The translations under genes and the position numbers were made by a program. The notes beneath the pieces were generated by a model. The model worked only from the letters and a program-made list of their open reading frames with translations, did not search any database and was not told the origin of the DNA. From positions 4,249,501-4,313,500 of the forward strand of contig CAHIKZ030001813.1 of the NCBI GenBank assembly GCA_903632075.3: a stretch of 64,000 bases of DNA, given 5' to 3'. Positions 42,379 to 52,213 of the stretch are shown here, in pieces (position 1 is the stretch's first letter; the number at the start of each line of letters is the position of its first letter). The DNA comes from Acanthosepion pharaonis (taxonomy: Eukaryota > Mollusca > Cephalopoda > Sepiida > Sepiidae).

Positions 42379-43245
42379 GCTCAGTCAGTATCCACTTCAG
42401 AATTTTATTATGCTTAGATATATAACTTTATTATGACGTGACTCCCGTATAAAAAAATCTACTGACACTTTATCTGTTCCTAAAATAGAGCTTTTTCATG
42501 TTGTCAGCGCCTGTTTCTTTCCTTATCGCGTCGCATCTCACTTCTGTTTTCTCTTTTTCGCAGTGTTTCCTACCGCCATGCTTTTCTTCACAACTACGTA
42601 TGCATTTCACTCTTCCAACGATATAATTGCATTCGTAATATCTAATGACTTGTACACCTGTGTCTCTCTGTAAGCTTAAAAGCTAATGAAACTTTACACT
42701 TAATCATGATTGGGCTGAACAGTGTTATTTTTATTTTATTTTGACTTATTTAATAATCATAATAGTAGTTAATACGGTTTATTTTACAGTCATGATCTCT
42801 TTTGCTTCCAGTGCAATCGTTTGTCCTTTTCAAGATGGCTCTCAAAATATTTGGAAGGAAATAAACTTTGGGAATAAAACAAATTTTACAAACGTGGATA
42901 CTATTTTTTATTTGTAAGAATAAAAAAATCATAAACTTTTATTCAAATTTAATCCTGAATATTTGAAACAATTATTTTGGAATAAGATATTTTCTTTGTT
43001 TATCAGGATGTCATGTAGTTGAAATAAGAACAGAAAATATCTAAACAAGAATTAAAAAAAAAACAAACTATTGGTTAAAATGTATTTTATTCATTTCCTC
43101 ATGACGTTTAACTTTTGTGATATATAAAAATACTATTAAAATTATAAATACAATTTTTGTGGGAAGATAATTCATTGAAATATGTCGAAAAGGTTTTCAC
43201 TCGAAGTCAAGAGAATAGTAACTTAACGCAAGATGATCGCAGTAT
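42379..43245. other. No gene recognised
   Basis: AT-rich; nothing identifiable. Confidence 0.4.
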
Positions 43246-43249
43246 ATGG

Positions 43250-43424
43250 AAAATATGTGAGTTTAAACTGACACCAGTAGGATAATGGTTAATCGTGTAT
43301 AATTATATTTTATATACAGCTTTTAGGATAATAATATTTGTTTTTATGTTTCAGGTTAAATTTATTATAATCAAACTATGTAATATTATTTAACCCATAT
43401 ACTATTGATGTTAGTTTAAATTGA
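43250..43424. repeat. Inverted pair of the SINE-tail/foldback terminal word
   Basis: 'GTTTAAACTGACACCAGTAGG' at 43252 and 'TTAACCCATATACTATTGATG' plus 'TTAGTTTAAATTG' at 43390 are inverted copies of the motif that also ends foldback F copy 3 and the composite SINE tail at 43945. Confidence 0.6.
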
Positions 43425-43490
43425 AAACTTTCCACCTATATTTAAGCTATAATTATAAAGTATAATTTTATCAATTGAAAACTTCATTGT

Positions 43491-43990
43491 GCTTACGGCC
43501 ACGTCATATTAAAATACCGGTCCTCGTACGATCATCGAAGTTAAGCAACGTCGAGCGCGGTCAGTGACCGCTTGGGAATACCAAGTGCTGTGTGCAAATG
43601 GTGTAATGGATAAGGGTCGGAAATGGAAATCAGAGAGCCTAATTCCAATTCCAGTTGGTGAGTTATATTCCCTTATGCGTAACTTTTTCTTGGAAAAAAC
43701 ATGAATCCATCTCTTCTTTCCTCCACAAATATGAGTTATAGACAGGACTTGTATCGATAAATCATTATTATCATCAAAATATTCTTATATTCTAAAAATA
43801 TTTTCTGGCTTTAAATAACTTGCAAAAAGTTGATAAGCCGTAAAAAAAAATCAATAAATTCACTGAAATATAATTTCCAACTTTTCATCTGAAACGTAGA
43901 GAATAAGAACATTAGTCAAAATTGGTACAATAAATAGGAGAAAGATGTTGTCAGTCTAAACTGATGCCAGGGGGAAAAGGGTATAATAAG
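43491..43990 (+). mobile_element. Composite 5S rRNA / tRNA SINE with long tail (best copy)
   Basis: 43491-43595: 5S-like head with 'GGTCCTCGTACGATCATCG', 'AAGTTAAGCAACGTCGAGC', 'GCGGTCAGTGACCGCTTGGG' and 'GTGCTGTGTGC'. The 'ACTTGGATGGGT' segment is deleted. 43597-43670: tRNA-like unit with 'GGTGTAATGGATAAGGGTC' and 'GAGCCTAATTCCAATTCC'. 43671-43990: tail with 'AATCATTATTATCATC', 'AAATATTTTCTGGCTTTAAA', 'TTCACTGAAATATAATTTCC', 'CTTTTCATCTGAAA' and 'GTCAGTCTAAACTGATGCCAGG'. The tail words recur in other copies and alone. No open frame. Confidence 0.85.
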
Positions 43991-44645
43991 CGAATTTTAC
44001 AACATTTTGATGCAGTTTGTCAATATAAGAAAAATCTTTTTTTTTCTTTCTTTTAAATATATTTCTTAGTCGTGTTGGTAGATAAAAATAGTCCGAATTT
44101 AAGAAATTACTTTGCTAAAACAAATCAACAGATATTTCTGAAGTTTGTCTTAACTCGGATCTTATATCTCTTCTCACAGATTGAAGAACTGAAGATACAC
44201 TAATTCCTTTTTCGCTTATACTACATTAAGCAATCTCGCTCAGATAGCTAAGCACGTGAATCACTCGGCGCAAGAATAAAGCAACAGAATACATCATCAC
44301 ATCGTTCACATATGTTTGAGACGACTGCTGCATTTGTTCGTTGTTTAACGCGCTAGCCGATGTTGCTGTCGTTGCTATAGTAACCAGGTTAGCAATGGCA
44401 GTCTCTTTGCATTCTGCAATTCAAGAAAAGGGATTCAGAGCTGGTACATGTTGTCATTACGATGAAACGGAAGCTGAAAGCAGGTTGAAGAGAGATTACA
44501 CTCTCTTGCTGAGATCATTCTACACTTGCAATTATCGGTAGAGTAAATGGCAGAACCGGACCGCTAGTTTTTTTTTTCTTTTCATGTCAAGTAAAGAATA
44601 ATATCCGTCCGTCTCTCTGTAACGCTAACAATTTCTTTTTGTCTG
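43991..44645. other. Unrecognised open frame 44341-44541, otherwise empty
   Basis: 66 codons open on the plus strand, Ala/Val-rich at the start and Arg-rich at the end, with GC content above its flanks. The segment ends 'GGACCGCTAGTTTTTTTT'. No family is recognised. Confidence 0.3.
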
Positions 44646-44649
44646 AATT

Positions 44650-45950
44650 TTTTGGGATGGAGAGTTATTATTATTTACATCATTTATATTCGGAATCATA
44701 TGATGTTATCATAACGTTTCGGTCGTTCTGCGCTCCGGCCTTCATTAGGTATATATCGATCTGGTTAACCTACAGGGAATTCTGAACGGAACACTTTATT
44801 TAAGCTATGAGGGTAGACTATTCTCGTTGCACTGCCCATGTCTAAGGATATCTCGTCTAGTTCTTATTTTTAGTACTGATCATTTATTACTCGCCCTGTT
44901 TCTTCTGAGTTCAAGTATACACTGCCAGAAACCAGAGATAATTGCTCTGTAAATTGGGTGACATAGTAATTGTGAGTTCAATCCTTTGGCCAGGCAGTGT
45001 GTACTTAAACTAAGTGGAAACGAGTGAGCAATAACTGAGCAGTAGTAAAAATAAGGCGAGAAATCCCTAGACATGTGACGAGAACAGTCTACCCCCGTAG
45101 ATTAAAAAAAGGTGTTCAGTTCAGAATTCTCTGTAGATTGCACAGATCGATATAGACATGATGAAGGCCGGAGGGTACAACATCTGAAACATTGTGGTAA
45201 CAACAACATTGAGTCAATTGCTTCGTCCACCGCAAGAGAAGTTGGCTCCCTGTGCCGTGCCAGGAAATTTTTCTCCCCGGAATCGATCCTCCAGATCTAC
45301 AAATCAACAATTCGCCCTTGCATGGAGTATTGCTGCCATATATGGTCTGTAGCCCCTTCTGTTTGCCTCGGGGTTCTTGATAGGCTCCAGAGGCGGATAT
45401 GCAATATAATTGGCCCTGCTCTGGCATCTCGTCTACAGTCACTTTCTCACAGACGCGCCGTCGCCTCTCTATGTCTGTTTTACAAATACTTTCATGGCAA
45501 TTGCTCCGAGGAGCTGCATTCGCTGGTTCCCAGACTTCATGAATACAGGCGCTCTACGAGGCCGGCATCCCGCTCTCACCCTTTCACTGTCGAAACTATA
45601 AAATGTAGCCGTCTCTTCTACTCCAATAGCTTCATGTCTCGCACCTCTCGCCTGTGGAACTCCCTTCCCTATTCCTGTTTCCCTGAGAGCTATAATCTCC
45701 AGCTATTCAAATGTAATGTCAATAGACATCTCCAGTTGCCTTGATGTATCCACTACCCTTCTCCTCATCCTTTCTCCTATCTGATCTTGCTCCAAATTTT
45801 CTGTAACCCCTTGCGTCCTAGTGGCTTCCCGCCTTGCTTGGGGTGAAACGCTTAAAAAAAAAGCAAAAAACAAAAAAACAAAAACAAAGATGAGGACAAC
45901 AGTTCAATTATAAATAATGTAAATAATGCTAACAATTCATATTTAGTGAA
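44650..45950. mobile_element. Foldback element F (copy 4) split by a LINE
   Basis: The left arm (44650-44880) has 'AACGTTTCGGTCGTTCTGCGC', 'TCCGGCCTTCATTAGGTATAT', 'ATGTCTAAGGATATCTCG' and 'TTTAGTACTGATCA'. The core has 'GGTGACATAGTAATTGTGAGTTCAATCC'. The right arm (45015-45205) has 'CTGAGCAGTAGTAAAAATAAG', 'CAGTCTACCCCCGTAGATTA' and 'ATGATGAAGGCCGGAGGG'. It resumes at about 45890 with 'GATGAGGACAACAGTTCAAT' and 'AATAATGTAAATAATG' after an inserted family J LINE. Confidence 0.8.
45207..45890 (+). mobile_element. Family J LINE 3' end (copy 7, best preserved), inserted in foldback F
   Basis: Coding part 45208-45744 stays open for about 178 codons and is the C-terminal, post-RT region of a jockey/CR1-like RT: VGSLCRARKFFSPESILQIY, KSTIRPCMEYCCHIWS, ASRLQSLSHRR, LFYKYFHGNC, RLWNSLPYSCFP and NLQLFKCNVNRHL. 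The 3' UTR holds 'GTAACCCCTTGCGTCCTAGTGGC' and 'GCTTGGGGTGAAACGCTTAA', ending in A-rich (AAAAAC)n. The open frame extends upstream to 45112, but those 31 codons come from the host foldback element. No RT or endonuclease catalytic domain, so it is inactive. Confidence 0.92.
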
Positions 45951-46470
45951 TAAATTTACGCGTAGCGTGTCTAATTTGCAATAAGAAAATTCGATCAAAT
46001 GAAAAGGAGGACATGTATATCCGTAAAAATCATTCTCCAAAATCCGTTCATTTGGTTGATGAAACATTCAGTGTAAAAAGTGCTTGGGCGCCTATTTCGA
46101 ATACTTCGATGAATCCTAAATGGATGTGAAAACTTACATTCTTTAAGTAAATAGTGAAGTTTCCGTTTCCATATCTCTAAATGACCTAGGTTCAAAGTGG
46201 GAAATCAGTCAGTGTGTCGACTGAATTATATTTGTACCTCAAACCGAAAAAAATCCTCACATTTAGCTAAAAGTAAAAAATAAAATCATCATTGATAATG
46301 ACTAACAGAATAGCCGAAAGCGTTTGAACATACAGAATATTTGTACATAATTTATGCCGAGAAAAGAAAAAAAAATATAAGAACACAATAAAAATTAAAT
46401 AAAAAAAACTTAACCGCTTTACTTTGTCAGTGGTTTTTAACAAAACTTGCATAAAAGAAGGATTGCTGCC
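45951..46470. other. No gene recognised
   Basis: AT-rich; nothing identifiable. Confidence 0.45.

Positions 46471-46472
<2 letters not shown>

Positions 46473-46525
<53 letters not shown>
46473..46525. repeat. (TA)n microsatellite
   Basis: About 26 TA units adjacent to the palindromic element that follows. Confidence 0.97.
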
Positions 46526-46528
<3 letters not shown>

Positions 46529-46529
46529 A

Positions 46530-46760
46530 TACGTTTTATTGAATACGACAGACAAGGATTTTATACAATTTCTCATGTGATCTGATAATTTTTTTTGTTT
46601 TCGGATGATAAATTATATAACAACGGTCCAATTGCAAAACGCTCGGAAAGAAAGAACAATTGGACAGTTTTTAAATAATTTATCATCCGAAAAGAAAAGA
46701 ATTATCAGGTCATATGAGAAATTGTATAAAAAACCTTGTCTGTCGTATTCAATAAAAATA
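46530..46760. mobile_element. 230-bp palindromic element (MITE-like)
   Basis: Arms of about 100 bp: 'TTTATTGAATACGACAGACAAGG', 'TATACAATTTCTCATGTGATC' and 'TTCGGATGATAAATTATAT' on the left, mirrored at 46660-46760. An inner stem 'GGTCCAATTG' / 'CAATTGGAC' flanks a 24-bp loop. Arms differ by a few bases. No coding capacity. Confidence 0.85.
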
Positions 46761-46879
46761 AGATAAAGCAAAATTAGATAAAGCAAAAACGCTTGACAAC
46801 GTTAAATCCTGTGAAAGAATGGCCCTAGTTATAGCACGAGTTTTACGCTAACGTAATTTTCAGACTATTTGAATGCTTG

Positions 46880-46973
46880 ATATATATATATGTACTCAAT
46901 ATATATATATATATATACCAATATATATATATATATATATATCTACTCAATTATGGGTATCCATTATAACGTC

Positions 46974-47037
<64 letters not shown>

Positions 47038-47130
47038 CGTTATAATGGATACCCATAATTGAGTAGATATATATATATATATATATATATATATTGATAT
47101 ATATACTCAATTATGGGTATCCATTATAAC

Positions 47131-47174
<44 letters not shown>

Positions 47175-47210
47175 GTTATAATGGATACCCATAATTGAGT
47201 AGACGCTCCG
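46880..47210. repeat. Four alternating copies of a 31-bp word within (TA)n: stacked palindromes
   Basis: The word beginning CTACTCAATTATGGGTATCC and ending TTATAACGTC occurs at 46943-46973 (+), 47036-47066 (-), 47103-47133 (+) and 47172-47202 (-). The only difference seen is at the first base of the third copy. Loops are (TA)n(GA)n, then (TA)n, then (TA)n. A truncated GTACTCAA lies at 46892. The first pair and second pair form hairpins with TA-rich loops, and pairs 2 and 3 are also inverted. Confidence 0.95.
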
Positions 47211-47410
47211 TTTATTTTTAAATCAATATATTTATTTTTTTGTACCGGCCTGAATATTCGATTATTTTCTCTTTAATCCAATATACGAAAATAAATATAA
47301 TGTTTAAAAGAAATAAAGGCAGCGTCTACTGACATACGGCTATTCAATAAAAATAACTTTTAATGTGATAAAAAACATGCCGGATTAATAAATTAGAAAT
47401 CCATTACTTC
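47211..47410. other. Unassigned spacer
   Basis: AT-rich; nothing recognised. Confidence 0.35.
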
Positions 47411-47412
<2 letters not shown>

Positions 47413-47473
<61 letters not shown>

Positions 47474-47520
47474 CAGACACACACACATACACACACATAT
47501 TTGTGTGTGTGTTTGTGTGA
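47413..47520. repeat. (CA)n / (TG)n microsatellite
   Basis: About 30 CA units, then CAACAGACACACAC, then a short TG-rich piece that is partly its inverse. Confidence 0.95.
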
Positions 47521-47980
47521 ATGTGTGTATATGTGTTTATGTGAATGATGTTTAAAAAAATGCAATGAGTTTCTTGATGTGAAGAGCGGTAATAGATTAA
47601 ATTACCTTATCAGAACCGACGTGCAGAATGTGCTTTTCTTTTTTTTTTCTAAGGTGATTACCGTGGCAATGGGTATAAGAAACGAAGCCAATTCACCACG
47701 GTTATATGTAAAAGCATTTGAGGGATTATCGAAAAGCAAAATATGACTGTTATATCACCTGACAAAGGGGAAGGTGTCATCGAATTGGAAACTAACACTA
47801 ATAATGAAAAATAGTAGTCCTCCTCGGAGACCCAAATACTTATGAGAAAATTCAAGAACATAATATTATCACTGAGATAAAAAAAAAAGACCAAAAAACA
47901 TCCAAAAGTTAGTTTCCAATAAAGGGAAATCATTGGGAAAACTGATCAAATACTATCGAATCATACGCAAACTTTCCGGT
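47521..47980. other. Unrecognised 91-codon minus open frame, otherwise empty
   Basis: 47658-47933 is open on the minus strand with a hydrophobic start and no recognised motif. Nothing else. Confidence 0.3.
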
Positions 47981-47984
47981 CTAA

Positions 47985-47985
<1 letters not shown>

Positions 47986-48066
<81 letters not shown>
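47986..48066. repeat. (TC)n microsatellite
   Basis: CTCTCT with single interruptions, then a short (TA)n. Confidence 0.95.
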
Positions 48067-48067
<1 letters not shown>

Positions 48068-48068
<1 letters not shown>

Positions 48069-48146
48069 TAAATAAAAACAGACCACATTAAGGTTCCATG
48101 TAATAATTTATTACATGGAACCATAAAGTGGTCTGTTTTTATTTAA
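48068..48146. repeat. 79-bp near-perfect palindrome
   Basis: Arms 'TTAAATAAAAACAGACCAC' plus 'GGTTCCATGTAATAA' and the mirrored 'TTATTACATGGAACC' plus 'GTGGTCTGTTTTTATTTAA'. Two mismatches sit between the sub-arms. The loop is a few bases (TT). Confidence 0.9.
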
Positions 48147-48232
48147 ATTATTTGCTCTGGATTTACATTGAGCTCTCTGGATTTTATCCTCCTTGGGTTT
48201 ACCCATACAGATTACCTAGTTTTTCATATAGT

Positions 48233-48401
48233 TTCTCTCTATATTACAAAAGTAATTTATCTTGACTACCAAAAAAAATGTGTGCTATCTTCTCTGAAAG
48301 ATAACCAGCTTCTAGTTTGGCGACCTTTCATAGTAAATGCATCGCATCGACCCAATGTAATGGAGAGAGTAGTAAACAAATTCACACTCACACACACAAA
48401 C

Positions 48402-48403
<2 letters not shown>
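48233..48403 (-). repeat. Recent dispersed repeat, inverted copy of 19577-19748
   Basis: Near-identical reverse complement of the copy at 19577, with an A/T-run difference near 48275. It again directly abuts (TA)n at 48404-48451 on its GGGTTTG side. High identity suggests a recent duplication or mobilisation. Confidence 0.9.

Positions 48404-48451
<48 letters not shown>
48404..48451. repeat. (TA)n microsatellite
   Basis: About 23 TA units at the border of the dispersed repeat. Confidence 0.95.
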
Positions 48452-48454
<3 letters not shown>

Positions 48455-48905
48455 TGACAGAATATAATGTTTGATTCTTATCGGGTACTTCATACTTTCC
48501 GCCTTGTGGAACATCTAAGAGAGAGAAGTGAAAGTTCAAATGACTTAGCCTCTGTCTTGTAGTTTCGCAGAGACCCCATTCTCTTCGGCAACTTAAATCT
48601 ATTGAATGCTTTAAAAGATATCATGCAAAATATATAATAAATACGATATCTGTTAATGCATTAGACTGATTTTTGTTAAACTGATGATCCCAATGGTATC
48701 GCTGTGATACTTCAAGATGGAAGACAAGTCATTTGAACTCAGATAAGTCATTGAACTCTTAATCTATTAACTATTCTTGTTGTATTTTTGTTTTAAATAC
48801 TGAGCGTTTTTTTTTTTTTTTAAATCTGGTCACCTTGAACACGTTAGCTGCCACTAACTTACTAGTCGACGAAACGTGTAAGACGTAAATGATCTTGCTA
48901 TATAT
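48452..48905. other. No gene recognised
   Basis: AT-rich; nothing identifiable. Confidence 0.4.
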
Positions 48906-48907
48906 AG

Positions 48908-49125
48908 GGGCACGTGGTGTAGTGGGGCATTGCTATTTCGAGTTCGAATTTTAGTCGAGGATGTAGTCATTTTCACGCAAACAACCCTGAATAGGTACAA
49001 ATCCATCTCTTCTACATGCTGATATGGATTAAATATCAGGGTAGAGTGGGATCTGTAGCTTTGTTTGGAAGTCAGTCTAGAAGGAATTGAAATCCGGTTG
49101 GACTTGCTGGCAAATTCACCTCATA
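48908..49125 (+). mobile_element. tRNA-type SINE, diverged
   Basis: Head 'GGGCACGTGGTGTAGTGGGGC' and 'TCGAGTTCGAATTTTAGTCG', body 'ACAACCCTGAATAGGTACAAATCC' and 'ATATGGATTAAATATCAGG', ending with 'GGACTTGCTGGCAAATTCACC'. Ten or more bases are missing in the anticodon-arm region. Confidence 0.6.
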
Positions 49126-49600
49126 ATAAATATCATTTGCAGAGAAGCCACATCTGTGGCCGTATTCTTTGCAGAAGAGTCAATTTGGTTCTAAGAAGAA
49201 TGGATTAGTCTTTCCGCAGATTCAATTTCTTTCTATTGTTTCAATCTTGTTAAGTCGCACTAAAATCGCATAAAATGATCGATTTTTTAAAAAAAACCTA
49301 TGTTTCTTATTCTGGTTTTCCTATTTTTAAAATTGAATAATATTCTAAGTTTTGCAGACAAACAAATAAGTGATTGGTGTTTGGGATAAATTATGAAAGT
49401 TTAAAATCACTTGACAGAATGCATAAAATCCAATGTCAAACTTTGCATTTGCTTGCCTTGAGGTAAATTTATTTTCGGTAGCTAAATTGATATCTAAATG
49501 GGTCAACAACTTTGTATTCATTTCTTTTATGAGTTCCGTTTACTTGTGCATTTTTATAATTCTTTTCCGCGTTTTAACCGATCTGTTAAATATAATTATA
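49126..49600. other. No gene recognised
   Basis: AT-rich; nothing identifiable. Confidence 0.4.
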
Positions 49601-49608
49601 ACTGCAGA

Positions 49609-49630
49609 TCTATGTCTATAAAAGGCAGGA

Positions 49631-49676
<46 letters not shown>

Positions 49677-49830
49677 TGTGTGTGTAACGAATGCACGGTC
49701 GCAATTTTCGACGGATTTGCACCAAAATTTACATGCACATGCTCCAAATTAGTGGGAAGGCCAACACCGACTTTGCATTTCCCAACTCCCAATCGATAGT
49801 GGAAATAATCGATTTTTTTCATGCTTCTAC
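49609..49830 (+). mobile_element. Helitron-like 5' end
   Basis: A|TCTATGTCTATAAAAGGCAG, a (TG)n tract, then 'TCGACGGATTTGCACCAAAATTTAC'. This arrangement parallels the 5' region of the Helitron at 29079 (TC start, 'TATAAAACGCAG', TG-rich, 'CCGATTTCAACAAAACTT'). No hairpin-CTRR 3' end was seen within the next kilobase, so the element is truncated or the call is wrong. Confidence 0.45.
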
Positions 49831-51030
49831 GGTAGTTTTCATATAGTTTGCGGCCATTTTCTACTGGCCAGAGTGAGAGCCTATAGCTGGCTGCCACAAA
49901 TAGGCAGGAAGATTCTATTGGCCAGCGTGGGAGCCAACAGCTGACTGACACGAATGTTAACTAGCATGCTAGCATGCAAAAAAAATCGATAGCTGCATTC
50001 GTCACAAGTGGGAAAAATTTAAATCTGCATGGCACTTTACTCCAATTGGCTCATTCGCTTGATTAAACTTAACGTTGATTCTGATTCCGCAGAACTGGGT
50101 TGTGTGTGAAAAAGTATTTGTTGTTAACATTTAACCCCAGAAAACAAACTAAAATGTAACACCAAGATAAATCAAAACAAATATTAGTAGGACCCATCCA
50201 CCCCCTCAAAATAATAAGAGAGGCCACTATATTCTTCTAATAGACAGAATCAAACAGCACACTCACTAATGGAGTGAGAAGGGTAAAAATAACTGATCTG
50301 TTAAAAGTTCAAAGTAAAATATTCATTAACAATTAAAAAAAAAATTAGATAAATTTAATGACTGCACGTGTGCTTCCCTGTGAATCGTAGAAGAGCAGTT
50401 TAGTGAGAAATATTTAACTTGCTAAAAACCTATATTTGTACTACCAAGTAAAAAGTACTTGAGGTTGAATTTGAAATATTTGTGGCGTCATTTAATAAAA
50501 TCAATAGAGTTGGTTTCGCCCACTTGCCTGCCAAATAGCTTCTACAAACGGCCGCTAGATGGCGTTGCCAAAAGCGCCATATAAGAAAAGGGCGTAAAAA
50601 GTCTCATTCTCTTCTTTCTCTTTTGCCCACAGGTGTCTTAGAGAGAAAACGTGTCTTGTTTCTCATCGGGGGCGGGGGTTGATAATCACCGAACCTCATG
50701 ACGCACTGAACAGAACACAGAATATTATACAGCATACTCAGTTCCGACTACACACAGGCATATCTAATAATTCTACCAACATAAACATAAAGAACTCTTC
50801 TTAAATGGAAAACTCTCACAATATTACATAGGAACTTCCTATATACGTACGTGAGAATAGGTCACCTTTATACGGGCACCTTCATCACCCCTTTTATATT
50901 CTTTGTATTCAGTTTGCTTAGGCAATAAAATATGTTGTTCTTAATTGTACGTAATATTTTGTATATTCGTTTTACTCTCTTGCATGAAGAAATTCCAACG
51001 TGTACGTTTTCCTATCACTAAATATGCAAA
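49831..51030. other. No gene; CTCF-like motif at 50553
   Basis: Contains 'GGCCGCTAGATGGCGTTGCC' at about 50550, resembling a CTCF core, and a duplicated 'TGGCCAG.GTG.GAGCC.A.AGCTG' at 49868 and 49920. No exon recognised. Confidence 0.4.
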
Positions 51031-51034
51031 TATA

Positions 51035-51370
51035 CGAAGACAAATATCACACAGATGAGAAGTTCAAGAAAAGAATCTGTTAGAATAGCAGCGGTTGCAT
51101 CTAGTTAGTTCAAGAGTAAAACGGTGAGACCTAGATGCCAATCTAGTAGTACGCTTAAATACATGTAGTCGAGGCACTAGGAGAAGAAGCTCATCAAAAC
51201 AGTTGACATGAAAATATTTACAGAAACGACAGTGGGAAACCATACCACGCCATGTCAGGATCGATTACATTGCATACACTTCTCTGAATTTGGTCAAGAA
51301 TCTCGTGATATATGTCAGGAGCACCAGATCTGATATAACAACAATATTCAATCCGCGGGAGAATATTTGA
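51035..51370 (-). mobile_element. Family J LINE fragment (copy 8)
   Basis: Minus strand: 'GGTGCTCCTGACATATATCACG', 'AGATTCTTGACCAAATTCAG', 'AATCGATCCTGACATGGCGTGG', 'ACTGTCGTTTCTG.AAATATTTTC' and 'GCCTCGACTACATGTATTTAAGC'. It covers the 'LDRLQRRICN..GPALA' to 'LFYKYF' segments and lacks the 3' UTR, unlike the other J copies. Confidence 0.7.
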
Positions 51371-51434
51371 TTTGTCTCAATTTTTACAATTACAATTAGT
51401 TCTTACTTTACTTCGTAATTCCTATTGTTGTAAA

Positions 51435-51610
51435 ATGTTGGGAAAAGTGGATTACTTAACGAATTTAGGTGAATGGATAGAAGAACAAGGACAAAGAGAC
51501 AAAGGGAGTTGGTTAAATAGCAAACATTTTTTAGAGCAACAAAAGACATTATGTTGTGGAGAATCATGAGCGACCAGATCTTGAAGGACGTATCACATAG
51601 AAGAAGATGG
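51435..51610 (+). mobile_element. RTE-like LINE 3' fragment (family R, copy 9)
   Basis: 'VDYLTNLGEWI.EQGQRD' and 'LEQQKTLCCGESMSD', corresponding to the last 50 codons of family R ('YLTSLCKWMAEQG..RATKDRKLWRAMIA'), then 'CTTGAAGGACGTATCACATAG'. Confidence 0.65.
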
Positions 51611-51689
51611 TATTATGGGTCTGATGTTCTAAAGCTTCTAAGAGAAATTACTAAGTTGAGGATGAAAAATTATCGACCATCCAATCGCA

Positions 51690-51870
51690 TAAACTCGTCA
51701 GCATGGTGCCTCGCTATCTTTCTCTATCACTCTTGTCCTCAATATTCTCTGAGAGGGTTAAGTTTTCCAATCTCTCCTACCTCAAATGCCCAAGGAATTT
51801 CAGCTATCTCCTCCTAATTCTGAGCATGCGTTCTTTCTGTTGCCATTTTCTAGGAAACTTATAAAACACT
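51690..51870 (-). mobile_element. RTE-like LINE fragment (family R, copy 10)
   Basis: Minus strand 'GAGGAGATAGCTGAAATTCC', 'AACTTAACCCTCTCAGAGAAT' and 'GATAGCGAGGCACCATGCTG' match the LGH..REGLENLT..IEGKRD segments. It lies convergent with copy 9, 80 bp away. Confidence 0.5.
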
Positions 51871-52135
51871 CAATCTTTAACGCTAACAATCGGAAACCTC
51901 TAGTAGGAACATATAATAAAATAATAATATGATATCAAACATAATGTAACTTTATATATTTATCGGTTCCGCAATTTACAAATGAGATATAGCTTTTGTA
52001 TGAATCTTTACTCAATTTACCATAACAATGTAATATCTCATTTGTAAGAATATTAATAAAGGGTGGTAATACATTGATTTTTAATTTTTGTTTACTCTTA
52101 GTTTCTTTGGATGGATTTTATTGTGAACGATTTAG
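51871..52135. other. Unassigned spacer
   Basis: AT-rich; nothing recognised. Confidence 0.35.
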
Positions 52136-52157
52136 AAAGCAGAATTATCTCTTAAAT

Positions 52158-52213
52158 GCCGCCGCCGCTTCTACTACTACTACTACTACTACTACTTATT
52201 ATTATTATTATTT
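52158..52213. repeat. (GCC)n/(CTA)n/(TTA)n trinucleotide run
   Basis: GCCGCCGCCGC, then (CTA)8 or so, then (TTA)5. Confidence 0.93.

Noticed and set aside
45112..45207. N-terminal 31 codons of the open frame ending at 45744
   Set aside because: This part is the foldback element's right arm, so it is not part of the LINE protein.
49608..49970. Open frames around the (TG)n tract at 49620-49685 as a gene
   Set aside because: They depend on the microsatellite and show no motif.
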